A stretch of 64,000 nt of DNA, from contig CM044963.1 of assembly GCA_024516035.1 (NCBI GenBank), positions 29,198,057 to 29,262,056 of the forward strand, written 5' to 3'. Position 1 is the stretch's first letter, and the number at the start of each line of letters is the position of its first letter. A program made the position numbers and the translations under genes. The notes beneath the pieces were generated by a model. That model saw nothing but the letters and a program-made list of their open reading frames with translations, searched no databases and had not been told where the DNA came from. The stretch is from Bactericera cockerelli (taxonomy: Eukaryota; Arthropoda; Insecta; Hemiptera; Triozidae). Of the stretch, positions 29,906 to 40,370 are shown in pieces.

Positions 29906-32152
29906 ATGGAAACCAATGAGATCATACCAAATAGATACAAAACGGGAAAAGAAAATCTGACCAAAATGATAGATCCTTTAACAGAATCACAGAATATAGA
30001 AAGAAAAAAAAATGCACCAGAAGACTTTCATAAAAAGAAAAATAGAAAAAAGACAAGTAATAAAGAATTTAGAATAAATATAGGAACACTTAATACAAGG
30101 ACATTAAGAACGGAGGAAAAGATACAAGAACTAGAATTAGCTCTTGAAGATGTAACATGGGATATTATCGGTTTATCAGAAATAAGAAGGAATGCTGAAG
30201 TACTCATGGAAAGAAAAAATAATTATATTCTATTACATTCAAGCGCTCAAAATAGTATGTTTGGAACCGGATTTATTGTGAAAAACAAATTTCAAAACAA
30301 TATAATTGAATTTATACCCATATCAAAACGAGTAGCAATACTAAAAATGAAATTCAATAAGAAAAACTTTACTATAATACAAATACATGCACCCACTAGT
30401 ATACATAAAAAAGAAGAAATTGAATTATTTTATGAAGAAATAGAGCTCTTAATAAAGAAGGAACACAAAGAAAATGACCCATTACTCATAATTGGAGATT
30501 TCAATGCTAGTGTCGGAAGACGGAAAAGAGGAGAAGAGAACATGATGGGAAATTTCGGCAAAGGAAAAAGAAATGAATCAGGAAAAGCCATGTTGGATTT
30601 TGTGGCTTCACAAGGTTTAAAAATTATCAATACTTACTATAGTCACGAAGAAAGATGGACTTGGAAAGCCCCCAACCAAAAGACATTTGAAATTGATTAT
30701 ATTTTATCAAATAAACAGAATAATATCCAAAACTTTGAAATAAAAGACAACTTTAGATTTGATTCTGACCACCGGATACTATTTGTAACATTTATACCAC
30801 ACATTAAGAGCATTTACCATGAAAATAGAAATAAACACTATAGAATAAAGAGCTCGGTTGAAACTTATCAAACATTTCTAAAAGAGTTCATGCATGACAT
30901 TTCTATAACACAACAAAGTATACAAGAAGTGTATGACAGCATCGAAACAAGTATAAAATTAGCAGTGAATAAAGAAAACGAAAAAGCAAGCAAAGAAAAA
31001 AGAAAATATAGTCCAAAAATTACTGAGGAAACAAAAAAGTTGATAGAGAAAAGAGAAAGACTAAACAAAATAATTAATAAAACAACAGTAGAAAAAATAG
31101 AACATTGTGAAATTAGAAAACTAACAAAGAAAAAAATTCGAGAAGACATAAATAAATACGAAGAAGATATAATAAATAGAATTATGGATACAACAGGCTC
31201 TACAAAACGAATCAGGAATGAAATATCAAACACGAGAAATACATGGATTAACAAAATACAGAAAGAAGATAAAAATGTTACATATAATAGAGAAGAAATA
31301 GTAGAGGAAATAACAAAGTACTATGAGAAACTGTACGAATTAGAAGAACACACTGAGGAAATAGAGGAACCAGAAGACCAAGAAATGGAAAATAAGGAGT
31401 TTTACGAAAAATTCAGTATATTAGAAGATGAAGTATATAAAACAATAAAGGAACTGAAGAAAGAAAAAACACCGGGAGAAGATGGCATAACAAACGATTT
31501 ATTAATATATGGAAAAGATACTTTATGTCCAATTCTTCAAAAATTATTCAACAGAATCTTGTATGAAGGCATAATACCAGAACAGTGGACACTGAGTAAA
31601 ATAATATTGATCTATAAAAAAGGACCCCGAGAAGATATTAATAACTATCGCCCTATCAGCTTGTCAGAAACTATGTATAAAATATTTGCAAAAATTATTC
31701 AAAATAGAATTAGAAATAAAATAGTTGAAAACCAGCCACAAGAACAAGCTGGATTTAGGAGTGGTTTCTCAACAATGGACAATTTGCAAACAATAAATCA
31801 ACTACTAGAAAAAAGCAGAGAATACCAGATAGAACTTTCATATGCAATAATTGACTACTCTAAAGCTTTCGACAGTATCTTTCAGAAGAGCATTTGGGAA
31901 GGATTAAAAATGATACAAGTTGAAAACATTTATATCCGTATTCTCAAAAAATTATACAAAAGCCGAGCCTACATAGCCCTAGATAAGAATGGGAGAAAGT
32001 TCAACATAAGACGAGGTACAAAACAAGGTTGCCCTCTTTCAGCAGAAATTTTTAATACTGTTTTAGAATTAATATTCCGAAACATAAACTGGGAACACTA
32101 TGGAATATCAATAAATGGGGAAAAAACTTACAAACTTGAGATTTGCAGATGA
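29906..32152 (+). pseudogene. LINE ORF2, endonuclease and RT, frameshifted before catalytic FADD
   Basis: The frame encodes an APE-type endonuclease followed by a reverse transcriptase. Endonuclease motifs are TLN (61-63), the SEIRR glutamate (92), GDFN (197-200) and SDHR (287-290). RT motifs are YRPISL (581-586), QAGFR (614-618), DYSKAFDSI (650-658) and GTKQGCPLS (704-712). The frame stops eight codons after a GGGGAAAAAA run near 32115-32122. The catalytic FADDVILIG continues in another frame, so a single-base indel in this run has broken the gene. ORF2 then hits the palindromic insertion at 32331. The C-terminal third resumes at 33989. The Ala of FADD replaces the usual Tyr of YADD, as is common in several arthropod LINE clades. 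RTE-like versus another APE clade cannot be settled by eye. Confidence 0.85.
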
Positions 32153-32330
32153 TGTGATACTTATAGGAAAAAATATAAACGAATTAAAAGAAATGATAAT
32201 AAAACTTAGAGATGAAAGCAAAAAACATGGACTGATGATAAATCCAAATAAAACAAAAATACTTACCAAAACAGAGGAAACCCAGATAGAAATCAACAGA
32301 GAGATAATTAAAAAAGTCAATGATTGTATA
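32115..32330 (+). pseudogene. LINE ORF2 continuation with FADD motif, other frame
   Basis: LRFADDVILIG (RT catalytic block) and the following GLMINPNKTK thumb-region motif are read in a frame shifted from 29906-32152. The reading is cut at 32331 by the CAGGGTG palindrome. Confidence 0.85.
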
Positions 32331-33988
32331 CAGGGTGTCCCACCAAACTTGGACACCTCAAATTACTCGGCCCCTGAAAGAGTTTTTGAAAAACAAAAAA
32401 ATCTAGGGTACATGTGCTAATTATGCGGTTTCAGTTATGAAATTTTTTTTATACAGGGTGGTTCAAAAGTCAGAAATTGAGGTGTCAACTTTCGATTTTT
32501 AAATGGATCGACCTGAATTTTATTTGATAATTTTACTTCTAAATGATTCCTGAGTACTTTTTTAAACAAAAATATTACATACAGGGTGGTTTTTTTTCGA
32601 CCAATTTTTTTTCTAAATCTTGAATAACTCAAGTTCGGTTAAGTTTTTCGATAACAAAAAGAGAATGTGTTTGTGTAATAAATACACGCACTTTCAATTG
32701 ACATCAAAAAAAATTATACAGGGTGGTTCACAAGTGAAATAATGACTTGATTTTTTTTAAAACCGAGTTTTTTTAATTTTTTATTTAAGATTAATAATTT
32801 TCGTCTAATTTTATACATTTTTCGTTAGTCATATCGAAAAACAAAACTAAAGTGTTGTACAGGGTGAGACATAATTTTTTTGTAACACCCTGTATATGGG
32901 CAGTCAAAGAGACGCAAAATTAAATATAAAGACTAAATATGCAAAAAAAAACTTTGATTTTTAATTAAACTAAAAAGTTATGGTGTTTTAACTAATATTG
33001 TCGCATGGACCACCCTGTAGATATTTTCTTAAACTATCATGTAGGTACTCTAAGTTGTATAAAATTCAACGAAAACTTCGAATCATGTGGGAAAAACAAG
33101 TAAAAAAACACGAATTTGAAGCCATTTTCAATTTGGTGTCCACACTGAATGATTTTAAAACTTGAAATAAAAAGTAGGTAGGTGTAGACACAAAATTGAG
33201 CATGGCTTTTTGAATTCATTTTTTTTCTTTCAGATTTGGACTCCTCGTTCAATTTTAGACAGTTTCGACTACCCATATGATGGTTTAAGAAAATATCTAT
33301 AGGGTGGTCCATGCGACAATATTAGTTAAAACACCATAACTTTTTAGTTTAATTAAAAATCAAAGTTTTTCTTGCATATTTAGTCTTTATATTTAATTTT
33401 GCGTCTCTTTGACTGCCCATATACAGGGTGTTACAAAAAAATTATGTCTCACCCTGTACAACACTTTAGTTTTGTTTTTCGATATGACTAACGAAAAATG
33501 TGTAAAATTAGACGAGAATTATTAATCATAAATAAAAAATTAAAAAAAACTCGGTTTTAAAAAAAATCGAGTCATTATTTCACTTGTGAACCACCCTGTA
33601 TAAAAATTTTTGATGTCAATTGAAAGTGCGTGTATTCATTACACAAACACATTCTCTTTTTGTTATCGAAAAAATTAACCGAACTTGAGTTATTCAAGAT
33701 TTAGAAAAAAAATTGATCGAAAAAAAACCACCCTGTATGTAATATTTTTGTTTAAAAAAATACTCAGGAATCATTTAGAAGTAAAATTATCAAATAAAAT
33801 TCAGGTCGATCCATTTAAAAATCGAAAGTTGACACCTCAATTTCTGACTTTTGAACCACCCTGTATAAAAAAAAATTCATAACTGAAACCGCATAATTAG
33901 CACATGTACCCTAGATTTTTTTATTTTTCAAAAACTCTTTCAGGGGCCGAGTAATTTGAGGTGTCCAAGTTTGGTGGGACACCCTGTA
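32329..33988. mobile_element. 1.66-kb palindrome with nested CAGGGTG ends inside LINE ORF2
   Basis: Bounded by TATACAGGGTGTCCCACC and its inverse, with TA duplications (32329-32330 and 33987-33988). The arms of about 715 bp (32331 to ~33045 and ~33272 to 33986) are reverse complements with few differences. Inside each arm are further CAGGGTG-type boundaries. The left arm has them at 32454, 32582, 32719 and 32860 in the outer orientation, and at 32886 and 33011 inverted. The right arm has mirror positions near 33863, 33735, 33598, 33455, 33424 and 33299. The element therefore looks like several terminal inverted repeats stacked end to end. No transposase is present. Short open frames in the arms are mirror shadows of each other. 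Confidence 0.85.
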
Positions 33989-34543
33989 TATTTAGGCCAA
34001 ACTATTTCTTGCGAAAATGTTATGAAAAAAGAAATAGAAAGAAGAATTAAAATAGGTTGGAATAAATACTGGTGCATGAAAAAAATATTTAAAAGTATGA
34101 AAATTAATGATAAAACAAAAACGAAAGCACTTAAAATGTGTATCTACCCAGCAATTTTATATGGTTGTCAAACTTGGGCCTTAACAAAGAAAGACCTGAA
34201 GAAACTGGATGCTACACAATATAAAATGTTCAGAAGCATGTTAGGCATCCGAAAATTTGATAAAATTAGCAATAAAAAAATAAGTAACAAAATGAAAATG
34301 GATGATCTGAGTAAGGAAGCAACAAAACTAAAATGGAGATGGTGCGGACATGTGGCAAGAATGGACAGCAGAAGATGGGCAAAAAAACTAACAGAATGGA
34401 TCCCACGATCAAACAAAAGAGCAAGAGGCAGGAAACACATCAGATGGTACGATGAGTTTAAGAAGAACATTGGTCCCGAATGGCAATCCATTGCAAGAGA
34501 TAGACAACAATGGGAGCTAGTAGTTAAGGAAATGTCAAAATGA
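33989..34543 (+). pseudogene. LINE ORF2 C-terminal region
   Basis: About 185 codons resume in the same frame as the FADD segment if the palindrome and one TA are disregarded. Motifs are YLGQTIS at the start, CIYPAILYGCQTWALTKK (about 45-63 of the piece), KWRWCGHVARM (the conserved W.GH.AR block) and RWYDEFKK. This C-terminal pattern is typical of proteins annotated as RTE/BovB-like or 'endonuclease-reverse transcriptase'. It ends at a stop before an AT-rich 3' UTR. Confidence 0.85.
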
Positions 34544-34965
34544 TGTAAAATTCAAGCATGTACTGTAAGAACAAGCAGAATGAGATGTAAATATATACAT
34601 ATACATATACATATATGTATATGTGTACATCTGTACATATATATAAATAATATTAATAATGAGAAGAAAAAACAGAAAGAGAGAAAAGTGAAATAGAGAA
34701 AAGGTGAAAAAGTGAAAAAGACTCCCTTTATTTCAGGAAAAGAGAGAGCAAGACAAGGAGAGAAAGTTAAGAGTTAAAAGTTGAAAGTTAAAAGTATAAA
34801 AAAAATCTAAGAAAAACAGTACATGCTTGTATTGTATTGCATTATATTGCACTTCATATTCTGAATTGTATTTTTCTTTGTATTGTATTGTAACCTCAGA
34901 GTTGACTCAATAATATCAATAAACATTTGCAGTTCATCTGTAAATAAATGCCCTTGCCCAAATTG
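34544..34965 (+). other. LINE 3' UTR and flank
   Basis: Contains a (TATACA)n microsatellite at 34590-34640, a plausible LINE tail, then A-rich DNA. The true 3' end may be at the microsatellite. Confidence 0.4.
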
Positions 34966-34984
34966 GGTGATTTTGGGGCTTATT

Positions 34985-35535
34985 ATTATTATTATTCTCC
35001 CTCTCTTATTCTCCCTCTCCTCTTCTCCCTCTCTTCTTCTCCCTCTCCTCTTCTCCCTCTTCTGTTCTACCTTTTTCTATAATCTACCTGTGTATACTTC
35101 CCCGTCCTCTATTTACCTACTATCTTCTCCCTCTCCTCTTCTCCCTCTCCTGTTCTACCTCTTACTATAATCTACCTGTGTCTACTTCCTCTCCTCTATG
35201 TATCTACTTTCTTTTCCTCTATTCTTCTCCTTCACTTCTTCTCCCTCTCTTCTCCTCCCTCTCCTGTTCTACCTCTTACTATAATCTACCTGTGTCTGTT
35301 TCCCTGACCTCTATTTATCTTCTATCTTCTCCTCTCCTCTTCTCTCTCTTCTGCTTTACCTCTTCCTATAATCTACCTGTGTCTATTTCCCCGTCCTCTA
35401 TTTATCTACTATCTTCTTCTCCCTCTCCTGTTCTACCTGTGTATACTTCTCTCTCCTCTATTTATCTACTATCTTCTCCCTCTCCTCTTCTCCCTCTTCT
35501 GTTCTACCTTTTTCTATAATCTACCTGTGTCTACT
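34985..35535 (+). repeat. Pyrimidine-rich minisatellite, third segment
   Basis: Same units as 26560-27150 and 27849-28208 (TATAATCTACCTGTGTCTAC at about 35167, 35280 and 35518). The LINE, and before it repeat R, probably inserted into one larger array. Confidence 0.85.
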
Positions 35536-35604
35536 TCCCGGTCCTCCTCGAGTACACTGGAAGGTATCCCCAACAAACAATCGTAGGTGACCAAATGTTG
35601 AATT

Positions 35605-35675
35605 TAAATTTTTTTTGTCGGCCCGGGGGTTTGAACCTTCCGCATGGCAAGCGAGTGCTTAACCACTGAGCTTAT
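35605..35675 (-). mobile_element. tRNA-derived SINE head, family B
   Basis: The minus strand has AAGCTCAGTGGTTAAGCACT, CGCTTGCCATGCGG and GGTTCAAACCCC; TGTCGGC marks the head-body boundary. Confidence 0.65.
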
Positions 35676-35764
35676 TCCTCTCCCCATTTACCATTTCTAA
35701 CAATTCCCTCTTCTTCACTTCTCTCTATACACGTCCTATCTCCCCAGTTTCTCCTTTTTATATT

Positions 35765-36000
35765 AAAAAAAGGTTACATGTCTCGTATCTACCATGTAAG
35801 AGACCTTGGTGTTGTGCTGGATGCTAATCTTAAGTTCAACACACATCAATGCAACATTAAAAACAAAGCCATGAAAACTTTGGGCTTCATCCAGCGCAAC
35901 TCCAGAGATTTCAAATCAACTCTCAAAGCTTTGTATTGTTCAATTGTTCGTCCATCTGTAGAGTATTGTTCATCAACTTTTCATTATTTAGTTACCGGAG
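35765..36000 (+). pseudogene. LINE RT C-terminal fragment (Jockey/CR1-like)
   Basis: The translation contains VRDLGVVLDANLKFNTH, then KTLGFIQRNSRDFK and LYCSIVRPSVEY. This is the post-catalytic 'DLGV.(L/F)D..L.F..H ... R.L(G)FI.R..........LY..LVRP..EY' block of Jockey/CR1 LINEs. The open frame runs on to 36278 through unrelated CT-rich DNA after the element breaks at about 36000. Confidence 0.75.
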
Positions 36001-36003
36001 ACT

Positions 36004-36017
36004 TTATAAACACCCTG
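36004..36017 (-). mobile_element. Solo CAGGGTG-type terminus
   Basis: AAACACCCTGTATA follows the LINE fragment. No matching left end was found upstream within the fragment. Confidence 0.35.
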
Positions 36018-36604
36018 TATATCATATTTTTCACCTTCGACCTCCATCAATCTAGTATCCCCTCTCCCGCCCTCATTTTCTTCATCCCAACCTCTTCGTC
36101 CTCTTCTATTATTTCCCCTACTTCTCCTCTTTCCTCTGAGTCAGAGATTCCATTCTCACCCCTCCCCCCCTCTTCTCCCAATCTCCTACCTCCCCTCAAA
36201 TCCTTTTTTGTAAATTCCCCCTCCTCTCTTCTCTCTCCTCGACTCTCCTATTTACCTCAGTCCTCAGTCTGTGTCTAGTCTTCTGAGGAGACACAACGGC
36301 ACGTAACGTAACCAGGTTAGAGCATGTGAGAAGTTGGGCGGGGAAAACGAAGTATAGTCGCTGGAAGACGAAAATGGTTTATTCTCTCATGATAGCGCAC
36401 TCTTCTTCTCCATCCAGATCCTTACAGCACTTAATTCTCTTTTCCTTTTGCGAAAACTTCTGGGAGTCAGAATAAGAATTAAAATAATTATGATGCCGAC
36501 TTTTTTTAAAAAAAAAAACAGAGTCCAGGAGATTATCTTAGTCCTCATCTCGGTGTTAAAAATGAGGGAGAACATTGAATTTTTTTGAAAGTCGATAAAT
36601 AGTC
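36018..36604. other. No gene seen; CT-rich then mixed
   Basis: Polypyrimidine sequence to about 36280. Then unremarkable DNA. Confidence 0.45.
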
Positions 36605-36700
36605 GCATACAACCAATCTCAGTAACTTGATCAATAAGGCGGCGGACTTGCAATCTGGATATCGGTGGTTCAAGTACAGAGTTATGCTAAAAATTAGAAA
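36605..36700 (+). mobile_element. tRNA-derived SINE, family C
   Basis: CTTGATCAATAAGGCGGCGG, ACTTGCAATCTGGATATCGG and TGGTTCAAGTAC; degraded B box. Confidence 0.6.
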
Positions 36701-37329
36701 AATAAAATAAAACCTTATTGTTAAGATTTCGTTCTTACTTTAGCTACGTAATAACAAAAAAATAATGATAACTAACACAAACTTTGAACATATTATCTTC
36801 AATGAGATTTTTACTTTAAACATTAAATTTGTGAAGGAGATAAGTTGTTTGGCCTCTACAGCGACTATTGTTAATCTTTTAACCCTTGCCAATTTCCTCA
36901 TGCTTCCTCCTCTGTTTTCATCTTCTTTTTCTCGTATCTCTAGAACTATCTCTCCTTTTCTTTTTTTAGTTTTCACATCCATGTTTCTTCAATTTTGTTT
37001 TCTCTTAATACTTCCACGCTTGCCATTTAGGTATTTAACATTTTCTCTTGTGCTATCTTCCTCCTTTTTCTCGTCTCCAATATCGACCTTTTTTGTATTT
37101 TATTAATTTTATATTTTATTAATTGAAGGTTTAATAAAATATAAAATCAAAGAAATCTCTCTTTCTCTTGCTTTTTGTTTTTACCTGTGATTTCTTCTTT
37201 ATATTTGCACCTTTGAAAGTTAGAATTCCTATTACTTTTTTCTTTTTTAGGTTCATTTTTATCTCTCTATCTTCTTTCTCCCTCTCAACAAACACATGCA
37301 TACACAGACACATTATCATTTTCCTTTCT
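36701..37329. other. No gene seen; T-rich
   Basis: Low-complexity AT/T-rich sequence with a short inverted repeat ATTTTATTAA...TTAATAAAAT near 37097-37143. Confidence 0.45.
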
Positions 37330-37460
37330 CCTCTACTCTCTCTCTCTCTCTCTTTTCTTCTCTCTACCTCTGACTCTCACTCTCTGTCTCTCTCGCTCTC
37401 TCTCACCTCTATTCTCTTTCTCTCTTTTTTCTCTCACTCTAAGGAGTGCCAACTTCACGT

Positions 37461-37503
<43 letters not shown>

Positions 37504-37720
37504 TCTATTCTCTTTCTATTTCTCTTTCTCTCCCCCACACAAGGTCTTCTCAATTTCATTTTCCTCTATTCTCTCTCTCTCTTCCTCTCTTTCTCTTCCT
37601 CTCTTTCTCCTCCTCCTCCTCTCTCTCTATACTCTCTCTCTCTCTTTCTCACACACACACAAGATCTTCTCAATTGCATTTTCTTTTATTCTCTCTCTCT
37701 CTCTCTCTCTTGCTGTTCCT
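37330..37720. repeat. (TC)n microsatellite cluster
   Basis: Several CT runs. The piece CACACAAGGTCTTCTCAAT then CATTTTCCTCTATTCTC is repeated (37536 and 37655), so the cluster contains a ~115-bp duplication. Confidence 0.9.
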
Positions 37721-37846
37721 CATTGCTTGCCATTCCCAAGTTTTAATCCTATAATCTTCTCGTTATCTTTCTTGTGAACATTTCGTTTCCACTATTATTA
37801 CAAAGGCTTATTCAGTTTTAAGTATATTAATACTATGCGTTAGGTA

Positions 37847-38599
37847 TACAGGGTGATCGAAACAACCCAGCCACTATCTTTTTCTCGAGAACAGTTTCAG
37901 GTAGGATATTGAAACAAGAAATTGGTCCTCAATTTGTTGTTTTATGGGAAAATTTTTGAGAAAAAATTTGAAACGCATGACTCACGGAAATGAACGCATT
38001 TCAGAAGTTATTTGTCTACCATTTTAAGGGAAAAAATTGCAGAAAGTTCATTTTTTTGCATGAAATGCTACTAATTTTTTCTTTTATGTAAAAGAAAAAA
38101 AAATAAGGGGTCAAAATTAAATTTCTGGACTTTTGGTCTTTTGAAACTGAAAAAAGTTTAATACCAATTTAAGGACCTACAACTTCCTGAAAGAATAAAA
38201 ATAAGTAAATAAATTTACCTACTTTTTGGCATTTTTAGTTTTTTTACAACGTTTTACCGGGTGCCCGTAATGACTTCCGCAACCTGGGCCTATTTTCTTC
38301 TAAAAACCGTGTTTCATCGGGTCTCGAACCAAAGAATATTTTTTTTTCTTTTGACTATTGTGACTAGCTTGCTTCACATGTATTAAATGTAAAATAAAAA
38401 TATATGCATTCCATTTAAAATTCGGGAGAAACGGGCATGTGCCCCCTGAAAACGCCCTTACGGGCGGTGGGGGGAGGTTCAAAATTGTTTCCCATAAAAC
38501 TTCAGACTTCATATTGGGGACTAATTTTTTGTTTCAAGATCCTGACTCGAACCGTTCTCGAGAAAAGAATAGTGGCTGGGTGGTTTCGATCACCCTGTA
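37847..38599. mobile_element. Mariner-type MITE with CAGGGTG ends (0.75 kb)
   Basis: The left end TACAGGGTGATCGAAACAAC pairs with the right end GTGGTTTCGATCACCCTGTA inverse. AGCCACTATC...TTCTCGAGAACAGTTTCAG pairs with the 38530-38575 segment. Terminal inverted repeats extend about 90 bp; the interior is not a clean palindrome. TA flanks on both sides. No coding sequence. Confidence 0.75.
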
Positions 38600-38744
38600 T
38601 ACACAATACATAATATAAAACCCACATAGCATGAAAAACATATACTAGGTCTTATTCTTTGTATTATAAAATGCTCTGTATAAATAAACACATTTGTTAA
38701 TTAACATAGCCATAGACAGTTTTCATAACTTTAAAAATATCATC

Positions 38745-38945
38745 ATCATCATCATAGGGTGGCGTCATCGTAAACGATGGTAGCCAGACAGTGGAAGAAT
38801 GACTCAGCACTTCTACTACTGTCTTTACAAGGAGCCTAATAATGAATGAGGGCCCCCAGAACTAAGCCAATGCTGGTCTACTCCCTGTTTATAGTCCCCC
38901 AGCCAGACTGCTGGTCTCCTCCTTGTTTATAGTTCCCCAGCTAGA
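38745..38945 (+). repeat. Repeat G, two-unit copy
   Basis: GGGTGGCGTCATCGTAAACG, CAGACAGTGGAAGAATGACT, then two CCAGACTGCTGGTCT-type units. Same order as 17190-17545. Confidence 0.75.
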
Positions 38946-39422
38946 ACCCAGAAAAATATGAAAGAGAATGTTATTGATGAAGACAATACATGGAAAGACC
39001 ACAATATTTTACACATAATAACACAGCGACCACACAAAAACATATTGTTTAAGAACTCATGACAATTTACAAAAATATACACAGATACAAATATTGTATT
39101 CTTGTTTAAGGTAGACACTAGACATACATACCTGTACATACGTGATTTTTATTCTGAACACAAATGTAAAGTTGTGTGTCTAACAAGTTTGCGTCTATTT
39201 AAGAGTTTGTCTTTGTTGGATGTGTTTATATTTTTATTAAAAGTCACAACCGTTACTCCACGGAGGCTGGCGTAACGGTTATTTACAAGGTTTCACCCAT
39301 ACTTATTTGCCAGAAAGTATCTATCCTTATAATTGTAACACAAAAAACAAACAAGACATCTCTTTAGTACCACTAAAAGCGAAATCGTTTTGTACCAGTA
39401 CCGTTCCCGAGATATTGACCCC
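38946..39422. other. No gene seen
   Basis: AT-rich. AACCGTTACTCCACGGAGGC at 39248 resembles the tRNA-like head at 47505-47582 but lacks a B box. Confidence 0.4.
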
Positions 39423-39487
39423 TCCTAGGTGGTCAGCCAACTTCACGTAGCTATCTTCAACTAGTTTAAAACTTGGAGTGGAAACTA
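39423..39487 (+). repeat. Left copy of 65-bp direct repeat
   Basis: TCCTAGGTGGTCAGCCAACT to CTTGGAGTGGAAACTA, identical to 46063-46127. It brackets the LINE nest and behaves like an unusually long target-site duplication. Confidence 0.85.
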
Positions 39488-40118
39488 GGGTAGGTATATA
39501 TAGTTGTATTTATTTTTTAAAAAAAATGTTACAACGGTTGGCACATATTAAATTACATATTAAAGACATTTCATAAGCATAATAATAATAATAATAATAA
39601 TAAAAGACATAACAAAGTTATATAAAATTAAATACTTAGATCATATTATTATTTTCTCATTATTCATTTCTCATAAAAGCTCTCAACCTCAACGCCTCAA
39701 CCATGTAAAAATAAATACCATTAACATTCTTTCTGGTAAGATTTTTTAGGATATATTCCAAATTACAATCATGTGTAAACGAATTTAAATATTTTTCTCT
39801 TATTGTATTATACTGAGGACAATGTAACATAAAATGGGTCAGATCGTCTTTTACATGATTATTACACATGGAGCAAAGTTCATTTGCGTCCCAATTGTAG
39901 CTAGTTTTACTGAGGTAAAAGTTCACATATAAATTACCAGATAGCCTAAGTTGGGCTACAATCCTAACACGGTCAATGGGGCCAAGATCTAATAAATAAT
40001 CTGAGGTAAACGAAGTGTCGCACACAGGTTTTAATTTAATTTCTTTATACAAAGAACTGAAGGAGGAAAGGGAGGCACGTCTCCAATCCTCCTCTATGGC
40101 TTGCTGCCTATTATTCAA
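39488..40118 (-). pseudogene. LINE-H, 3' part: ORF2 C-terminus and 3' UTR
   Basis: The minus-strand frame (40118 down to 39660, 152 codons) ends a Jockey/CR1-like ORF2. It contains IEEDWRRASL, then RIVAQLRLSGNL, and a C-x2-C-x9-H-x4-C motif in LCSMC...LTHFMLHC, typical of the C-terminal cysteine cluster. Downstream is a 170-bp 3' UTR with (AAT)n. The upstream part of the same protein is at 45895-46062, on the far side of LINE-2. It includes KLVTLGYGEIWEAQ, a block that normally precedes the region found here. Confidence 0.75.
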
Positions 40119-40370
40119 TTCAATTCATTTATTGTGAAAAAATTTCAATACAAAAGTATGTGTTTCACATTAAAGAGATTATAGAAATATAAAAATTATA
40201 CAATCTAGAAAGAAAATTATTATAGGAAAACAATACTTAACTTAAAAGAAAATAGTTCAAGCTTAAAAAAATAGCTTAAACAAGATAGCTCTCTTTTATT
40301 TCCCGTAAACCGCGAGAAAGAGGAAGAAACAGAAGGGAGTAGAGGAGGAAGGATAGAAAACAATGTCCGT
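40108..40370 (-). other. LINE-2 3' UTR with ATTGA tail
   Basis: Read on the minus strand, the non-coding DNA after the ORF2 stop ends in AATGAATTGAATTGAAT, a short tandem tail of the kind used by Jockey/CR1/I LINEs. LINE-H coding sequence follows at once. Confidence 0.6.

Noticed and set aside
32435..33882. Pair of near-identical 65-codon frames on opposite strands (32435-32632 and 33685-33882)
   Set aside because: They are mirror images produced by the palindrome arms.
36765..37754. Plus-strand frames of 100-190 codons with hydrophobic starts, resembling membrane proteins
   Set aside because: T-rich and (TC)n sequence produces Phe/Leu/Ser strings. No domain, splice or start context.
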